64,000 bases of DNA, taken from contig JAVHZZ010000004.1 of the NCBI GenBank assembly GCA_036250195.1, positions 162,604,869 to 162,668,868 on the forward strand, written 5' to 3'. This stretch comes from Mixophyes australis. Its lineage: Eukaryota > Chordata > Amphibia > Anura > Limnodynastidae. The position numbers and the translations under genes were made by a program. Below are positions 30,677-43,187 of the stretch, one piece after another. The notes beneath the pieces were generated by a model that was not told where the DNA came from, did not search any database, and was given only the letters and a program-made list of their open reading frames with translations. Each line of letters opens with the position of its first letter. Positions within the stretch are counted from its first letter, which is position 1.

Positions 30677-31985
30677 GCGAGGAGCACACAATCTATACTG
30701 TTTCAAGGGGGGGACTTGATAATTTGCAATTTGCAATTCTAACATGAAGGAAAAATCATCTCAGTTAAGTTGCATGACCAGGGGTCAAACTATGAAGTGT
30801 CTGTGCCTACATGATTCTCCTCCTGCTTAATCCTCTCCCCCCACCCCCAAACCCCCTGTTATGCTCAAGAGTGTTCTCTGTCTAGATTTACACAGGTCTA
30901 GCAAGGCACAGAGTCTAACAGCCCTCCGGTCTTCTCCAAGAACCACCGCAAGGTGGGATGGGTTTAGCTGCTAGGAGACTGCAGTTCTCGGCCCTTGGTT
31001 CGGTCCCTAGACGTGAGAGGGATAGGAGGATTGCCAACAAAGCAAATAAACAGAGGCAGTACCTTAGGAGATGCTGGAGTGGAGAGACGATCAGTACAGC
31101 TGACACTCTGCAGAGAGGAGATCCAGAAGGGGAGGTCAGAAAATAAGCCGTGTCCGGTACACGATTTAGATGGCCGACTTCACACAGGGATGGAGCAAGA
31201 GAATGGTCAGAAGGGTAGCCGGGTTCGGTACACAGGTCAGATGACTGAACAGTAGAAGGAAGATCTGAGGAGAGTTAACATCAGGCAAGCCGGGTCTGGT
31301 ACACAGGATAGAATCAGCAGACTGTAGAATCACAAGAACAAACAGAAGTCACTGGAGTCAGTAGGTAAGTAACCTGTTGCTCTGACACAGGTTTAGACAC
31401 AGAGACTCTCTGTTACACAGGAAGGGATTTCAAATTCCCTTCCGCCGGGATCTTGTGATCATCCCCGCCGTGGAGTCATGTGACCTGCCCCGCCGGGAAC
31501 CCAGAAGTGCCATGCGGCTGTCAGAACGGGACACAGGAGCGTGGGGAAGGAAAGAATCCTCACACCCCCTCATCTTCCCCTAGAACCCCCCTCGCCAAGC
31601 TGGAAGTGTGCCTTTTAGACACAACAGTTGACCTTGTCTAAACACGATTTGCTGGGCGCCTTTAGTCTCACACAGGTTTAAACCTTGAACATATAAGCAC
31701 TTTCTCCCCTAGGGAGTACATTTACAAAATATATATTTTCAGGTAGGTGAGCTTCTCTCCTCTCATGTATAGCTTAAAGTCTAGACTTGCTCCACACAGT
31801 GTCCCTGTTTGGGTGCTATACACCATTTCCGCTTAGCCCTTTTTAGTATTTTTATAGACTTTATTTAAGTTTTGACAACAGCAATCAACACATCTCAACA
31901 TGGGTGTTTTTAGGGTTGGAATGCTTTTGGTCCACACTTTTCCCCTTCCTCTCCATCCTCTCTCCCATCAAAGTGAGGTGGCCTC
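30677..31985. other. Unclassified insertion between L1 ORF1 and ORF2
   Basis: 30890-31600 is moderately GC-rich and repetitive in style, with the phrase CCGGGTTCGGTACACAGG recurring in variant form at 31152, 31219 and 31290 (about 70-bp spacing). It looks like part of an LTR or other interspersed element. No coding domain or boundary was identified. Confidence 0.4.
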
Positions 31986-31989
31986 TAGG

Positions 31990-33075
31990 TTGCTGCCCAG
32001 AAAATTGTGTTAGTTATTTTGTTGTGTTTATGAGTGTAAAAGTAGTTTCCATTAATGTTATTGGATGAAAATTCACCATAAAAATATGCATTGGTACTCT
32101 CACACCTCAACAGAATGAGAGCAAATCTGGCCCATCTTCAAGAGATACATTTCAGAGTGCCTCATCCAACACTGACAGGCAATACGTTCAGTCTGTCCTG
32201 TTTCGCGTGTTCAGGCTGTAAGCGCAGGTAGGTAGTGATTTTGGTGAACCGTAACCTTCACTTCACTCCCACAAAGACATACACTGATCCAAATGGCAGA
32301 TTTCTCATAGCTGTAAATATGCATCATCAGCATATACTTACATTGGCCACAGTTTATTCCTCTAATTCAATCCAAATTGCCTTTTTTGGAAGATTTTTCA
32401 AAACAATTATCCTGTATGGCAGATGGTAATGTTATCCTCAGAGGATAAATCCTTAACAGCTTCCAGATCTGCACATGTATCAAACAAGTCCACTCTCCAC
32501 TACTTAAGTCAAAAATTATGCATGATCCCTGAGGGATTAAAAATAACACTGTAAAATATTTTATTCTACCACTCCACAAAATATACTTGTGCATATATTT
32601 GGTGTCAGCAGACCCCCCTTCTCACTCAGTGCCCACTTGAATCTGAGATAGTTCCAGTTATCTAACTCAAATCACTCCGCCGTCTCTTTTAGGCTTGAGC
32701 TCTTTTCATAATAGATCTTGATAGTTTAACACTCTTAAATCAGTCTTATGCACTAGAGATTAGACTGTCAATTCAAGATTTTTTTTAACTTGCAACGAAT
32801 GAGATTGCAACCACGATCATCTGGGTGGCACATAAAACTGTTTTACAAGGTAAATTAATTAGTAAGTTCATCAAGGTGAGAATTGGTGATCTTGAGTCTC
32901 AGATTAATGTGCTCTCTGCCAAACATAAACATAACCCCAAGAGCAAAATGTCAAAAAAATTCAACACCATCCTGTCAGAGCGTGTAGCTAAAACTTCCAG
33001 TATGCTGCAGCAGACGTTCTATGACAAGGGTAGTAAAGCGGACTCGCACGTTGCTTAAACTTAAAGCAAAATGCT
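31990..33075 (+). pseudogene. L1-type LINE ORF2, endonuclease and linker remnant
   Basis: The frame opens as VKVVSINVIGWKF (near 32036), the decayed start of an AP-type endonuclease. It continues with LQEIHF (32136-32153, holding the catalytic Glu of the QET motif), NRNLHFTPTKTYTDPNGRFL (32244-32303) and, at 32825-33057, the linker AHKTVLQGKLIS ... FYDKGSKADSHVA that precedes the reverse transcriptase. The reverse transcriptase itself is absent, so the copy stops at about 33075. Multiple stops and frameshifts are present. Together with 28640-29200 it defines one broken L1 element. Confidence 0.7.
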
Positions 33076-33110
33076 ACAGCAATCTGGTGCACTCTGTAAA
33101 AACTGAACAA

Positions 33111-33167
33111 AGTTCTGGGTGAGTGCCACATGGTTGGGCACTATCTTAGCCTGCTCATTGTAAACAA
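33111..33167. repeat. 57-bp direct repeat, right copy
   Basis: Matches 27949-28005 (two mismatches). It lies just past the truncated end of L1 ORF2. Confidence 0.85.
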
Positions 33168-33261
33168 GTTTGTGTTCTAAATACCGAACTTCCTGCACAT
33201 GCGTTCCACTGCGGAAGTTAAGAGCTGAGGGACCGGAGAACAGGTAAGTGGGACCCTCACT

Positions 33262-33342
33262 CGAGTATAAGCCGAGGGGGGCTTTTTCAGCATAATAAAT
33301 GTGCTGAAAAAGTCGGCTTATACACAAGTATATACGGTACTA
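33262..33342. repeat. Short hairpin MITE
   Basis: CGAGTATAAGCCGAGGGGGG and the CTTTTTCAGCA arm pair with TGCTGAAAAAG and TCGGCTTATACACAAGTATA across a short AT loop. No transposase is present. Confidence 0.55.
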
Positions 33343-33733
33343 ATTTGTTTATCTGATAATAAACCTTTGCTAAAACTATAATTTTTGCAAATACCGAATT
33401 GAATACTGTGTTCCCTAATTTATCGTTAGCCAATAACTTAAACATATAGTAAACCAAATTAATTTTAGACCTTGTACTTTGATATTCCAGCTATTGAGCT
33501 ATTATAGCTGTGTTAGCATAGCTGGTCGTTAAGCTCACAAGCTGTGAACAACAACATGCCCCAGAGGCCAACCCAGCTAAAGTAGTAAGCAATTCCTGGA
33601 ATACCAAAGTGAAATACAAAAATGTGTAACTTGTAAGTTCTGTCTTTTGCAGATTCCTTCCACATTAAGTAATAATGACACCAAGCATGCTACCTGATAG
33701 TTAAAATGTATATATTTTTTTCTTTATTTCCAG
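33343..33733. other. End of the last camk1d intron
   Basis: AT-rich; ends in the T-rich tract TATATTTTTTTCTTTATTTC and CAG (33731-33733). Confidence 0.7.
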
Positions 33734-33861
33734 GTAAGTCTCCATCTCCATATAGCTTTCTTTCTGGAGTCACCACCTCCTCTTCAGCAATTACGTCAGT
33801 AAGTGGAGATCGTAGACCGAGACCAGCCTCAATCACAACAGTGCATTCTGGGAGCAAATGA
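33734..33861 (+). CDS. camk1d: camk1d terminal coding exon
   Basis: Completes the split Cys codon (T + GT), then encodes KSPSPYSFLSGVTTSSSAIT and SVSGDRRPRPASITTVHSGS, then K and stop TGA at 33859-33861. The ending RRPRPxxxTxVHSGSK is the signature C-terminus of the long CAMK1D isoform, which settles the gene assignment; the Ser/Thr-rich stretch before it is variable in the family. The five exons total 541 bases and join without frame change. The exon itself begins GTAAGT directly after the CAG acceptor, so the acceptor also looks like a splice donor. A shorter mammalian isoform uses another last exon; I did not find its equivalent here. Confidence 0.95.
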
Positions 33862-36329
33862 GCAGCCAAAGAAAAACAGAGGTGGAGAGTAGGAGTCTCT
33901 CCTTGTGTGATTTCATTCTGAATTGTGCACTGCAGGATGGACTCATAATAAATAAAAGGAATTTTTTTATGGCCATATTTTATACTGCAACAAAGATGGT
34001 TTCATGTATTAAAAACTGCAATGACTCCAGCACCAATAAGGCAAAATAATTTGACTGTATTTGGTGCTGTGTACGAGTCTTGCAATATTCTTACTACTGG
34101 ACATTATTATATTTTTTTCTGATAATTTGCTTTTTTCTCAACGTGGGTATTGGTACTGTATATGTTGTATTTTTTCATTAATTGAGGTCTCAACTGGATT
34201 ATTTAATTAATACTAATTTTGATGGGTTACTTTATATTTTTATTCTCATATGATATTTTACATGTAAATTCGCTTGTCCACAAAGGTAGAAATGATATTA
34301 TAGTAGCTGAGATTCTGAAAGAAATCCTAGAGTATATTTTGCTAGTGATGGCACTGGAACAGATTGCAATATTTAACAATTAACTTGGGAATATAATGGC
34401 AGTGAAACAATCTCATTAGCAGAACTGTGGAGGTCTGGTGACCAGGAACCCCCACTATATATGAGATACCACCCCCAAAGCCTAACAGTCCAGCAGGAAA
34501 GCATTGACACTGAAGTAACCAGGATACCAGTTGTGGCTGCCGGTAGACACCGGACCTGCATGGTTATGCTAGTCAGAGACGCGAATGTTACACTGTTGAG
34601 CAGTTAGTTCTTCATTTAAAAGTGAATACTGTAAGTCCATTCTGGTAACACCTACAATATGTTGAAAGAGTTTAATGCCTGTGATAGCTGGTTAGTCATC
34701 ACAAAACTCAACTTTTCCTCTATCTTTCTATATTTATCTCCTATAATTTCAATTAATAGTACTGGCAAAGGAAAGCACATTAAAAAGGGCTTGGTAAGGG
34801 ATTTACTCTTGTTTGTTATGCTACAATATTTTACAAAACTTGACAAATTGCCATGGTTATAAGGTAGTAAAATAAGGTTTATTATTCATGTTACGGTACA
34901 ACTGCAGGTGTGTATGTGTAATGCATATGTTTTAAAATCTAAATTAAAAATCTAAATTAAGTTATGAAATATACAATTGGGACACAGTATATGGCACTAT
35001 GTTTGAAACATTTTCAATGTGATTTTGATCAGCTATGAATTCACACAAGATACAGGTCACAGTCACTTTCCCATAGATCCTCAGAATTTACTGCTTAGTG
35101 ATGTTGCCTCATTTTGAGTTTTTTATCTTTGGGTACTAGTCATGGTTCACACTTATTAATTATACTGAGACATGTAAATTTGTTAAATGCAGAGCTATAA
35201 TTTCCTTTGGAAATGTGTAATTTGGAAAGCAAATCCCAATTTATAAAACTAATTTAAATTAAAATTAAATTAAAAAAAATGTATATGCAAAAATACATCT
35301 ATTCATACGTAGCTCTTTCTGAGGCTAGATGGCTTCAGCTAATATAAGCTGGTATAACATTTCCCTCCATAACTCCATGCAAAAATCTTGCAGAACTGCA
35401 GAACTTGACTTTTTTCTCTATTCTTTGCATTGTCCTTTTTCCAGAAGCAGTCTGTTCTATTTTTTTTCTGTTTCTATAAATTAAGAGGGTCAAAAAGCAG
35501 AAAACACCAATAATAAAGGCAAATAAAGAGTGAAAGAATCGAAAAATAGAAAGCCAAAACAAAATGCTGATTTGAAATTTTCGCCTATACAAAAACATTT
35601 TTGTAAAGAAATGTACACACAAACTCAAGTTTGGTCTTCGATAAATTTCCCCTCTGGTTTAGTGCTCCCAAAATTCTAAAACAAAAACCAGATATGTGGA
35701 ATATAAGATCCATGAAATCAGTCCATAAAACCACCCCATCTTTCTTTTGGGCAACAAATATAATAAATCAGGTATAGGAAACTTAGCCTATGTTTTTACA
35801 TTAATCTAGGCACTTCATGTGTCAGAATTCTGTAAAATAATCACTCCAAGTGATACATGTCCAATGGCAGAAGGAAGCTGGGATACTTGGGAGCCTTATT
35901 TATGTTCCAAGTAAAAGGCAAATTTAGCCTGCGGTGTAATGAGCGTATTTCAGAACCAGCTATGGTATATGTGCTGGATTTACAAATACATGTTAACAAT
36001 TATGTGAGCTTCTACACAATTTTCATATTAACAGACTAAATACACATAACAAACGTGTTTCATACAGCAAGTAAATAAATGTCTGTGAATGGTGAAACAT
36101 TGTTTTTCCATAAAACCACTTTTTCCCAATTTTTGACTGTGCAGTCACAATTTTATATGTTAAAGAGCTGTGGCCTAGCTATTTGATGAAGTGGCATAAG
36201 CTATTGGTTTCTGCCCTGGCAGATTGGGGATATGTCCTAAATTGTCACAACTTGAAATTGAGAATGTTGGAAGGCATATCTTTGTAGTATGTACTATTAT
36301 TAATATTTATGTAATACTACCTGCTAGGC
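33862..36329. other. camk1d 3' UTR (extent unknown) and downstream sequence
   Basis: AT-rich, no recognised gene. The 3' UTR may stop near 33980 using the signals at 33947-33956 or run on for kilobases as in other vertebrates; the sequence does not decide this. Confidence 0.5.
33947..33956 (+). terminator. Overlapping AATAAA poly(A) signals
   Basis: AATAAATAAA contains two overlapping hexamers, starting 86 nt after the camk1d stop. No GU-rich downstream element is obvious within 40 nt, so use is uncertain. Confidence 0.45.
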
Positions 36330-37040
36330 TTCAGTCACATGCTCAATTCTCCACCATTACTTGAGGTGCACTCCCACCTTGACTACTACTACCTCGTCCT
36401 TTCTGGCATCCCTATAACTAGTCTGTCCACACTACAATCCATCTTCAGTGCCACAGTATGACTGAATTTCCTCTCTTGATACTCCACTTCTGCCTCACCA
36501 CCCTGTCAATCCCAGCACTAGTTCCCATTCATCCTAGAATTCAATTCAAAACTCTCTTCCTCACCTACAAGGCCTTCAATCACACATTCCCCGCTTACAT
36601 AGCTAACTTTATCTCTATTATGCATCCTTATTATCCTTGTTCTCCATTCTGAATCCAATCTGCACCTCACTGATAACCACCTCCCATTCCTGCCTTCATG
36701 ACTTCTCCTGTGCCGCTTCCCACTTATGGAACTTCCTTCCATGCAGGTTCAGACTCTTCCATAAGTGCCAAAGTTTTCAAATCTCTTTGAAAAGCCATTT
36801 TTTTTCCACCAAAGCCTCCTTCCTGACACCTCTCTCACTGGTCTGGCTTTCTCCAATACCTGTTAAACCCCATGTCTCAGTTCCCTTCCCACTAGACAAG
36901 AAGATCTGAAGAACATGGCCCTCTTTCATTCCCTTCCCCTTATCTTCTCATCTGTTCCACACTTCATCTACCCAATACATGTTTGTGTTCATTTTTACTT
37001 TTGTTACTGTAGAATTTTGTGGTGCCCTATAAGTAAACGT
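36330..37040 (+). pseudogene. L2-type LINE 3' part (C-terminal reverse transcriptase and tail)
   Basis: The plus-strand frame contains LVPIHPRIQFKTLFLTYKAF followed by NHTFPAYIANFI (36500-36620). This matches the L2 pattern HWLPxxxRIxFKxLxLTxKAxxxxxPxYL. Further on are the codons of WNFLPCRFRLF and the LKSHFF block (36729-36800), then the tail GGTGCCCTATAAGTAAACGT. Stops and frameshifts make it inactive. Confidence 0.7.
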
Positions 37041-37995
37041 TAATTCATAGATTGCAGTAAATTATATTTTCATAGAGCGTGTAGATTACAGCATTAAATA
37101 TATTTGACAAAGAATAATAGCTGCTAATATACTGTAATAGCCTTCACTACTTCTACTAATTTTTTGCTATTTAATTTAAATATTACTTATTAGTACTTTG
37201 TGTTATTTTCATTTCATTTGTGTAAAGTAAAATCTTGTTTTCTCCTTTATAAAAATAGATTCCTACTCTATACTTTTATTATTGTTTATTTATATAGTGA
37301 CAATCATACTACGCCTCATTGTACAAAGAATATGTAATCATTCACATCAGTCCCTGCCCCATTGTTGCTTACATTCTAACTTCCCTAACACATGCAAACC
37401 CAGTTTTGTTAGAAGTCAGAACTGATGGTACAGTGCTATATTGCAGGCCAGGGGTGTGTGGCTGCATAGACCAATAAGAAGCAGGTTGGTCTGCACGGCA
37501 GGTTATGTGACGGGAACCCACAAGTCATTTGGTCTAGGGCCCTACAAAACTTAATTGTGTCTTTGCATTTATTTATGAGCAGTACATAATATAAAATGCT
37601 TTATTATCATGTCTCCTCATTTATACTCTAAAGTCACTAATTCTTTTTAGCAGAACAGATTCCTTATATTCAGGTGCCCCCCTAAATTTACCAATGCAGT
37701 CTGTAAGAAGTTAACAGACCAGGAAGATACAATGTGATTGTGGTTGTTATCAGATTTGTAGCAGGGTACATTGTACACTTGTAGCATTGATGATGGCATA
37801 TTAGTAGATAAATATAACTAGCACGTTTTTACAGTTCTAAGCATGTCAATACTCAACATTTTATTTTATTTCTAACTCTACTTTGAAGCAGATATGTGGC
37901 AAACATTGACAATTCTATGTGCAGAAAATGAAATAACACTTTTTGATCTCATTGTATTCATTTTTTGTATTCATTGAAATAATCCCCACATTCAT
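37041..37995. other. Intergenic, with a short L2/SINE tail at 37280-37385
   Basis: 37280-37385 (TTTATTTATATAGTGACAAT ... CTTACATTCTAACTTCC) is the inverted tail type also seen at 38.0 and 55.1 kb. The rest is unrecognised. Confidence 0.5.
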
Positions 37996-38362
37996 CATCA
38001 TCATCATCATCATCATCACCATTTATTTATATAGCGCCACTGATTCCACAGCGCTGTACAGAGAACTCAGTCACATTATGTGACTGCCAAGCTCCCATTG
38101 GAGCTTACAGCCTAAATTCCCTAACACACACACATACAGACAGACAGAGAGAGAGAGAGACTCGGGTCAATTTTGATAGCAGCCAATTAACCTACCAGTA
38201 TGTTTTTGGAGTGTTGAAGGAAACCGGAGCACCCGGAGGAAACCCATGCAAACACAGGGAGAACATACAAACTCCACACAGATAAGACCATGGTCAGGAA
38301 TTGAACTCATGACCCCAGCGCTGTGAGGCAGAAGTGCTAACCACTTAGCCACGTGCTATGCA
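37996..38362 (-). repeat. tRNA-derived SINE with L2-type tail
   Basis: On the minus strand it starts with an RNA polymerase III promoter: A box TGGCTAAGTGG (38341-38351) and B box GAGTTCAATTCC (38298-38309). A conserved core follows (TCCTCCGGGTGCTCCGGTTT) and the tail ends ATATAAATGG plus (ATG)n. This is a tRNA-type SINE mobilised by an L2 partner. Confidence 0.8.
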
Positions 38363-41300
38363 TATGCAATCGATGTTATTCCTACCAAAATTTTCAAACT
38401 TTTTATAATGCTAATAGTAAAATGGCCCATATTATTTTTCTTTATCTTACTTTCTTTTATTAAAGCATTATGTTTTAAGAAAAACAGGTTATCAAATTTG
38501 CTTATATACCTATGTATGATAAAAGTTATTCCCACTCACTTTAACCTAAATATAACAAACATGTTAAAATAGGTCTCTCTGGTCAAAAATGTGTTAAAAA
38601 TCATGGAGTTGATGACTGATACACTTCATGTAGAAAAGACATGGAAACAGAAACGCACTGTGATAAAGGGTGATGAACTATTATTTATGTAAGTACCGGT
38701 AGGATTCTGACATGTTGCCGTCATTTGCTATCATAGTGGGTAAAACGCATAGATCTTGTGGTCTCAAAAATTTGGTGTTATTCAGGTGAGGACTTCATTT
38801 TACAAAGTTTTGCCCCAGTAAATTATTATTATTAGCATTTATATTTTATACAGGTAACATAATAAAATAAGCCCATGTGGTTTTAATAAATGTAAAAAAG
38901 GGTTCTTAAGTAGGCTGCATGACTGAAAATTGGTTAAAGAACATATTAGTGTCATTTCTAACACAGTGCCAAACTGTACATGCACCGTGACCCACACCAA
39001 CCAATCAACTATTAGTTTTGATTGATCCTAGTGCAAGTTAGGTAATGAAATTAAATGTCTGATTGGTTGCTATGGGTTACTGTGCATTTGTACGTTGTCT
39101 GTAAGTACTCGGCATAGTCTATTCACAGTCGTATGACAAGATATCGGACTGAGTGCCTGGGGACTGAGACATGGGGTTTGATAGTCTGAACATTATATAA
39201 CAAGTAATTCAGTTTTATACAGTTCACTGTTGCGTTGGCTGAAAACAATCTCACTGGTTTTGTATTGCATTATGACTAATATCAGGAATTTGCAGACAAA
39301 TGGTTTTCCAGTTGTTCATCCCTTCAGCAGGATCTAGATGTTTAGCTATAGTAGTTGCTATATACTTTATAGAGGACAGTACACTTCTGCATTGGGTTCT
39401 TCCTAAACATAAAATTTGTGTTCTTTTTATTACTTTGCACAAGTGTTAGTATGTGGCGCATTATGTCATGCACTTAGCATCCGTATTCTTTCTGCAGGCA
39501 GATAACAGCTTGTTTTTCCTTATGACAAAAAAAATCTAATAACTCTAATTTTCACAATAGAATATGCTGTCCCATGGAATAAACAGATGGGTAGTGTTTG
39601 TTTCCAGTATCAGGGCTTATTTCCATGTTGTGGTGTGACCACAGTACTCATGTACAAGGGCTACTTGGAATCCTATGACAATAGGCATATTTATTTTCTA
39701 TGGTACTTATGCCATGAGCTGCTTTTTCTCTTCTATAGAAATTAGTGATATTTGTATCTTGCTACAAAGTAGATGCCACAATGTAGTCATAAAAATGAAT
39801 GTCCACTTTATATAGAAAACATATGTATTTCATTTAAGAATCAAAGTTGAAGCTCTGGAAAATTACAGTGATATTGTTTACACTTCTTATTTTCTCTGAG
39901 GATGTTTTTGTGTGTGGAAACAATAAGTAAGACATTGTTCTTTCACTCCAATGTATTAACTGTTAGATTGCCGTTATGAAGGTTCAGTTTTAGCACTGCA
40001 TTTTCTGGTGAACTACATTACCCATCATGCTCAGCAACAGCTGCAGCATTTATAGTTGGCTACTCTAGGGCTATCAAAAGAAGCAATGATTATTTTATAT
40101 TTAACTACTATAAAATAATACACTTTTAAACATAAGTGTCATAATTTAACAAGTTAAAAATGTGTCCATTTGTGTAGATCATCCAGATAATCCCCTAGTG
40201 ATTTATTTGACTAACTTTCAGAAAACGTTTCTAGAACTGATTAATCCTATTACTACATTGGCCCAGTCTGTATACCAGCACTATATTAGCAGTTACATCG
40301 CAGCTGTTTTCAGTTTATCTTGCAGTGAATTGACTGAAAACAGAGCTTGACATTGGAATCATTGATCCTTATGCTGAATGGAGAGTCCATACACACAGAC
40401 CTAGAAGAAAGGTCCCCACTGAGCGTAAAGAGAGCTCAGACATGGATAGGACAAGTGCTCAAACAATCATTGGCATAGCAACCATCGCCCCCCACTTTGT
40501 GACTACCCAAGAGATAGCAACAGCCACAGAGGAAACCAAAGCTTGAGCTAAGCAAATTGTGACATATTTCTGGTTTACACATCCCAAACTTCTACCCACC
40601 TCTGACTAAAGAAGCCTGCTATCAGAATAGTGGATCAGGCAGTAAAACTCACAATTTAGAAAGAAAAACAAGTAAGGCAATGTTGCCACATAATTAGCTA
40701 TTTTTCATGTAAACACTTAAAAACCCATTTTTAAACAAATGAAGTAAAAGACAATATGCTAAGCGAATAGCTGTTCGGTAAAGATTGTAACATTTTGTTA
40801 AGAGTGCTTATGAACTGCAGGGAAAGATGTTTCTGTTTTTTCATTTGATCACAATAAATAACTTGTCCATGAGTCATTTGTAGGAAAGAATGAGCGAAAA
40901 AGTGCACACAGAAAAAGATCACAGTTTCAGGCCTTTAAAACATTAATGATTTAACCTCTTTGGCACCAGTGGATCTGTCAGTTGTAGCCTTAGAGTTCAC
41001 ATTCAGTGCAGGCTTTCAATATAGAGGTTGTATGTTTCAGTGCCAGAAAAGCCTGTAAATGGAAAAAATAAAATATAACTAAACTGCATGAAATTACAAT
41101 GCATGTTCAAATATTTAACAGTCTCTTCCCTACTTGTGTTGCATTTTCTCCTTTTCGTTTGAAATAATTCTGGGCCAAGAGTAAAGAAAACTCCACACTC
41201 ATTTAATTGTATCTGTTCCTGAGTGAGGCAGTGTAAGAGTATAGGAATGGCTTGAGAAGAGATGTAACCAATTCTTGTGGCAAATGTCCTGTGCTGAATA

Positions 41301-41480
41301 TCTATGCAGAATCTCTGGTGCCTACGTTCATTTTGTTAAGCACAGCTTAGCAGAACGTAATGTCACCATTGTGTGTGTGTCGACAATGCATTTCCGTTTT
41401 CAATGCATGTTACAGTATGTCTATATGTCTTTTTATGCTGTATGCTACAGTGCTAATGCAGTGGCTGAGTGACAGTCTCA
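38363..41480. other. Intergenic, no gene recognised
   Basis: AT-rich sequence with only short frames. The inverted-repeat element at 38976-39093 is described separately. Confidence 0.7.
38976..39093. repeat. Small inverted-repeat element, same family as 6290-6400
   Basis: Arms GTACATGCACCGTGACCCAC (38976-38995) and GTTACTGTGCATTTGTAC (39076-39093) are inverses with a few mismatches, including the CCAATCA / TGATTGGTT block. Confidence 0.6.
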
Positions 41481-43187
41481 TTCCCACTCAGGGCCTGATT
41501 AAGGGTTCTGGCCGCCCTAGGCTAATACGGCCGCAGCGCCCCCCCCCCCCCCCCCCCCCTCCTCCTCCGAATATATAGGTGTATAGGAACACTCCTGAAT
41601 ATGAATGTTCAGGTGTATTCTCCAGCATTCAAATTTAGACAGATTCTGCCATTGTCTTTTACCTGTCCTTGCTCTTCTCTCTTGCAACTTTGTTATCCTC
41701 TCGCTGGCTTCTGGAAAGTTGGCGTCCTTTTTTGAAAATGCAAAAATGTATTATAATGCAAACCCTGAATGATTAGGCCCTTTAGTGAAAACAAAACACT
41801 CCATTATGGCCAGCTAAAAGTACCCCATTGGACAGGCATATATAAGCAATATCTGAATATTTGTTGTCAATCAAATACAAACCTCTACCAGCCCCATCTC
41901 ACTAATATTTAGTATTCTAGTGATTGCTGAGACCACCCATGTGACCACCACACAATCATGAGATTCTGCCCCCCAAAGCTGCTCTATTTTTTAAATACCC
42001 CCTGCAGCCATTTTCCTTAACCACAACCCCCCCCACAGCCATTTTCCTTAACCCCTGCTGCAGCCATTTTCTTTACCTCCCACCCTGCATCCATCCCCCT
42101 TGCAGCTATATTCCTTACCTCCACTCTGTAGCTATCCCCCCCGTCACATCAAAACTCCCCCAGTCACATATATCAGCCCCCCTCCTCTGCCCTCCTTCAT
42201 ACATATCAACCTCTCTACCTACCTATAGATTTTCATGGCAGCCCCCCCCCCTCCCACCCTATAGATTTGTATGACAGTCCCCCTCTCCCTCCCTATACAT
42301 ATGCATGACAGTCCCCCCTCTCCCTCCCTATAGATATGCAGGGTAGTCCCCCCCCCCTCCCTATAGATATGCAGGGTAGTTCCCCCCTCCCTATAGATAT
42401 GCAGGGTAGTCCCCCCCCTTCCTATAGATATGCAGGGCAGTTCCCCCTCCCTATAGATATGCAGGGCAGTTCCCCCCCTCCTTATAGATATGCAGGGCAG
42501 TTCCCCCCCCCTCCCTATAGATATGCAGGGCAGTTCCCTCCCTCCCTATAGATATGCAGGGCAGTTCCCCCCCTCCCTATAGATATGCAGGGCAGTCCCC
42601 CCCCCTCCCTATAGATATGCAGGGCAGTTCCCCCCCCCCCTCCCTATAGATATGCAGGGCAGTTCCCCCCCTCCCTATAGATATGCAGGGCAGTTCCCCC
42701 TCCCTCCCTATAGATATGCAGGGCAGTTCCCCCCCTCCCTATAGATATGCAGGGCAGTTCCCCCCCCTATAGATATGCAGGGCAGTTCCCCCCTTCACTT
42801 ACCTGTAGTTGTGCCAGCGTCGCTCCTCTCCTCAGATCAGCAGATAGGAAGTGAAGACGTCCTGCTTCCTGTCTGCTGCACAGCAACAGGCAGCCTGGCG
42901 ATTGGCTGTGTGTTGCTAACCACTGACCACCAATGCTTTTGATCGTCGAGCCCTCCACCCCCCCCGCGGCGATCCCCCCCTGCAGCGATTTACAGCGGCG
43001 ACCCCCCCACCCCGAAAAAAAAAGTGAATGAAGAAAAAAAAAAAATTGAAAAAAAAAAAAAAAAATTAAAAATTTTTTTTTTTTTTTTAAAAAAAAAAAA
43101 AATACTCACAGTGCAGCGCCCCCCGGGACCCAGCGCCCCAGGCTGCAGCCTGGTCAGCCTAGTGGTTGATCAGGCCCTGTTCCCACT
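41481..43187. mobile_element. hAT-type element, copy 2 (element 41489-43179)
   Basis: Same ends as 14855-16593 (CAGGGCCTGATTAAGG ... TGATCAGGCCCTG), flanked by a different 8-bp duplication, TTCCCACT, at 41481-41488 and 43180-43187. The two copies align closely throughout; they differ mainly in homopolymer lengths, in tandem-unit number and in the poly(A)/poly(T) block 43013-43103. No transposase is present. Confidence 0.9.
42225..42795. repeat. Tandem array in hAT copy 2 (about 15 units)
   Basis: Same CTATAGATATGCAGGGCAGT unit with variable C-tracts as at 15.6-16.2 kb, with about 15 units. Confidence 0.9.
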
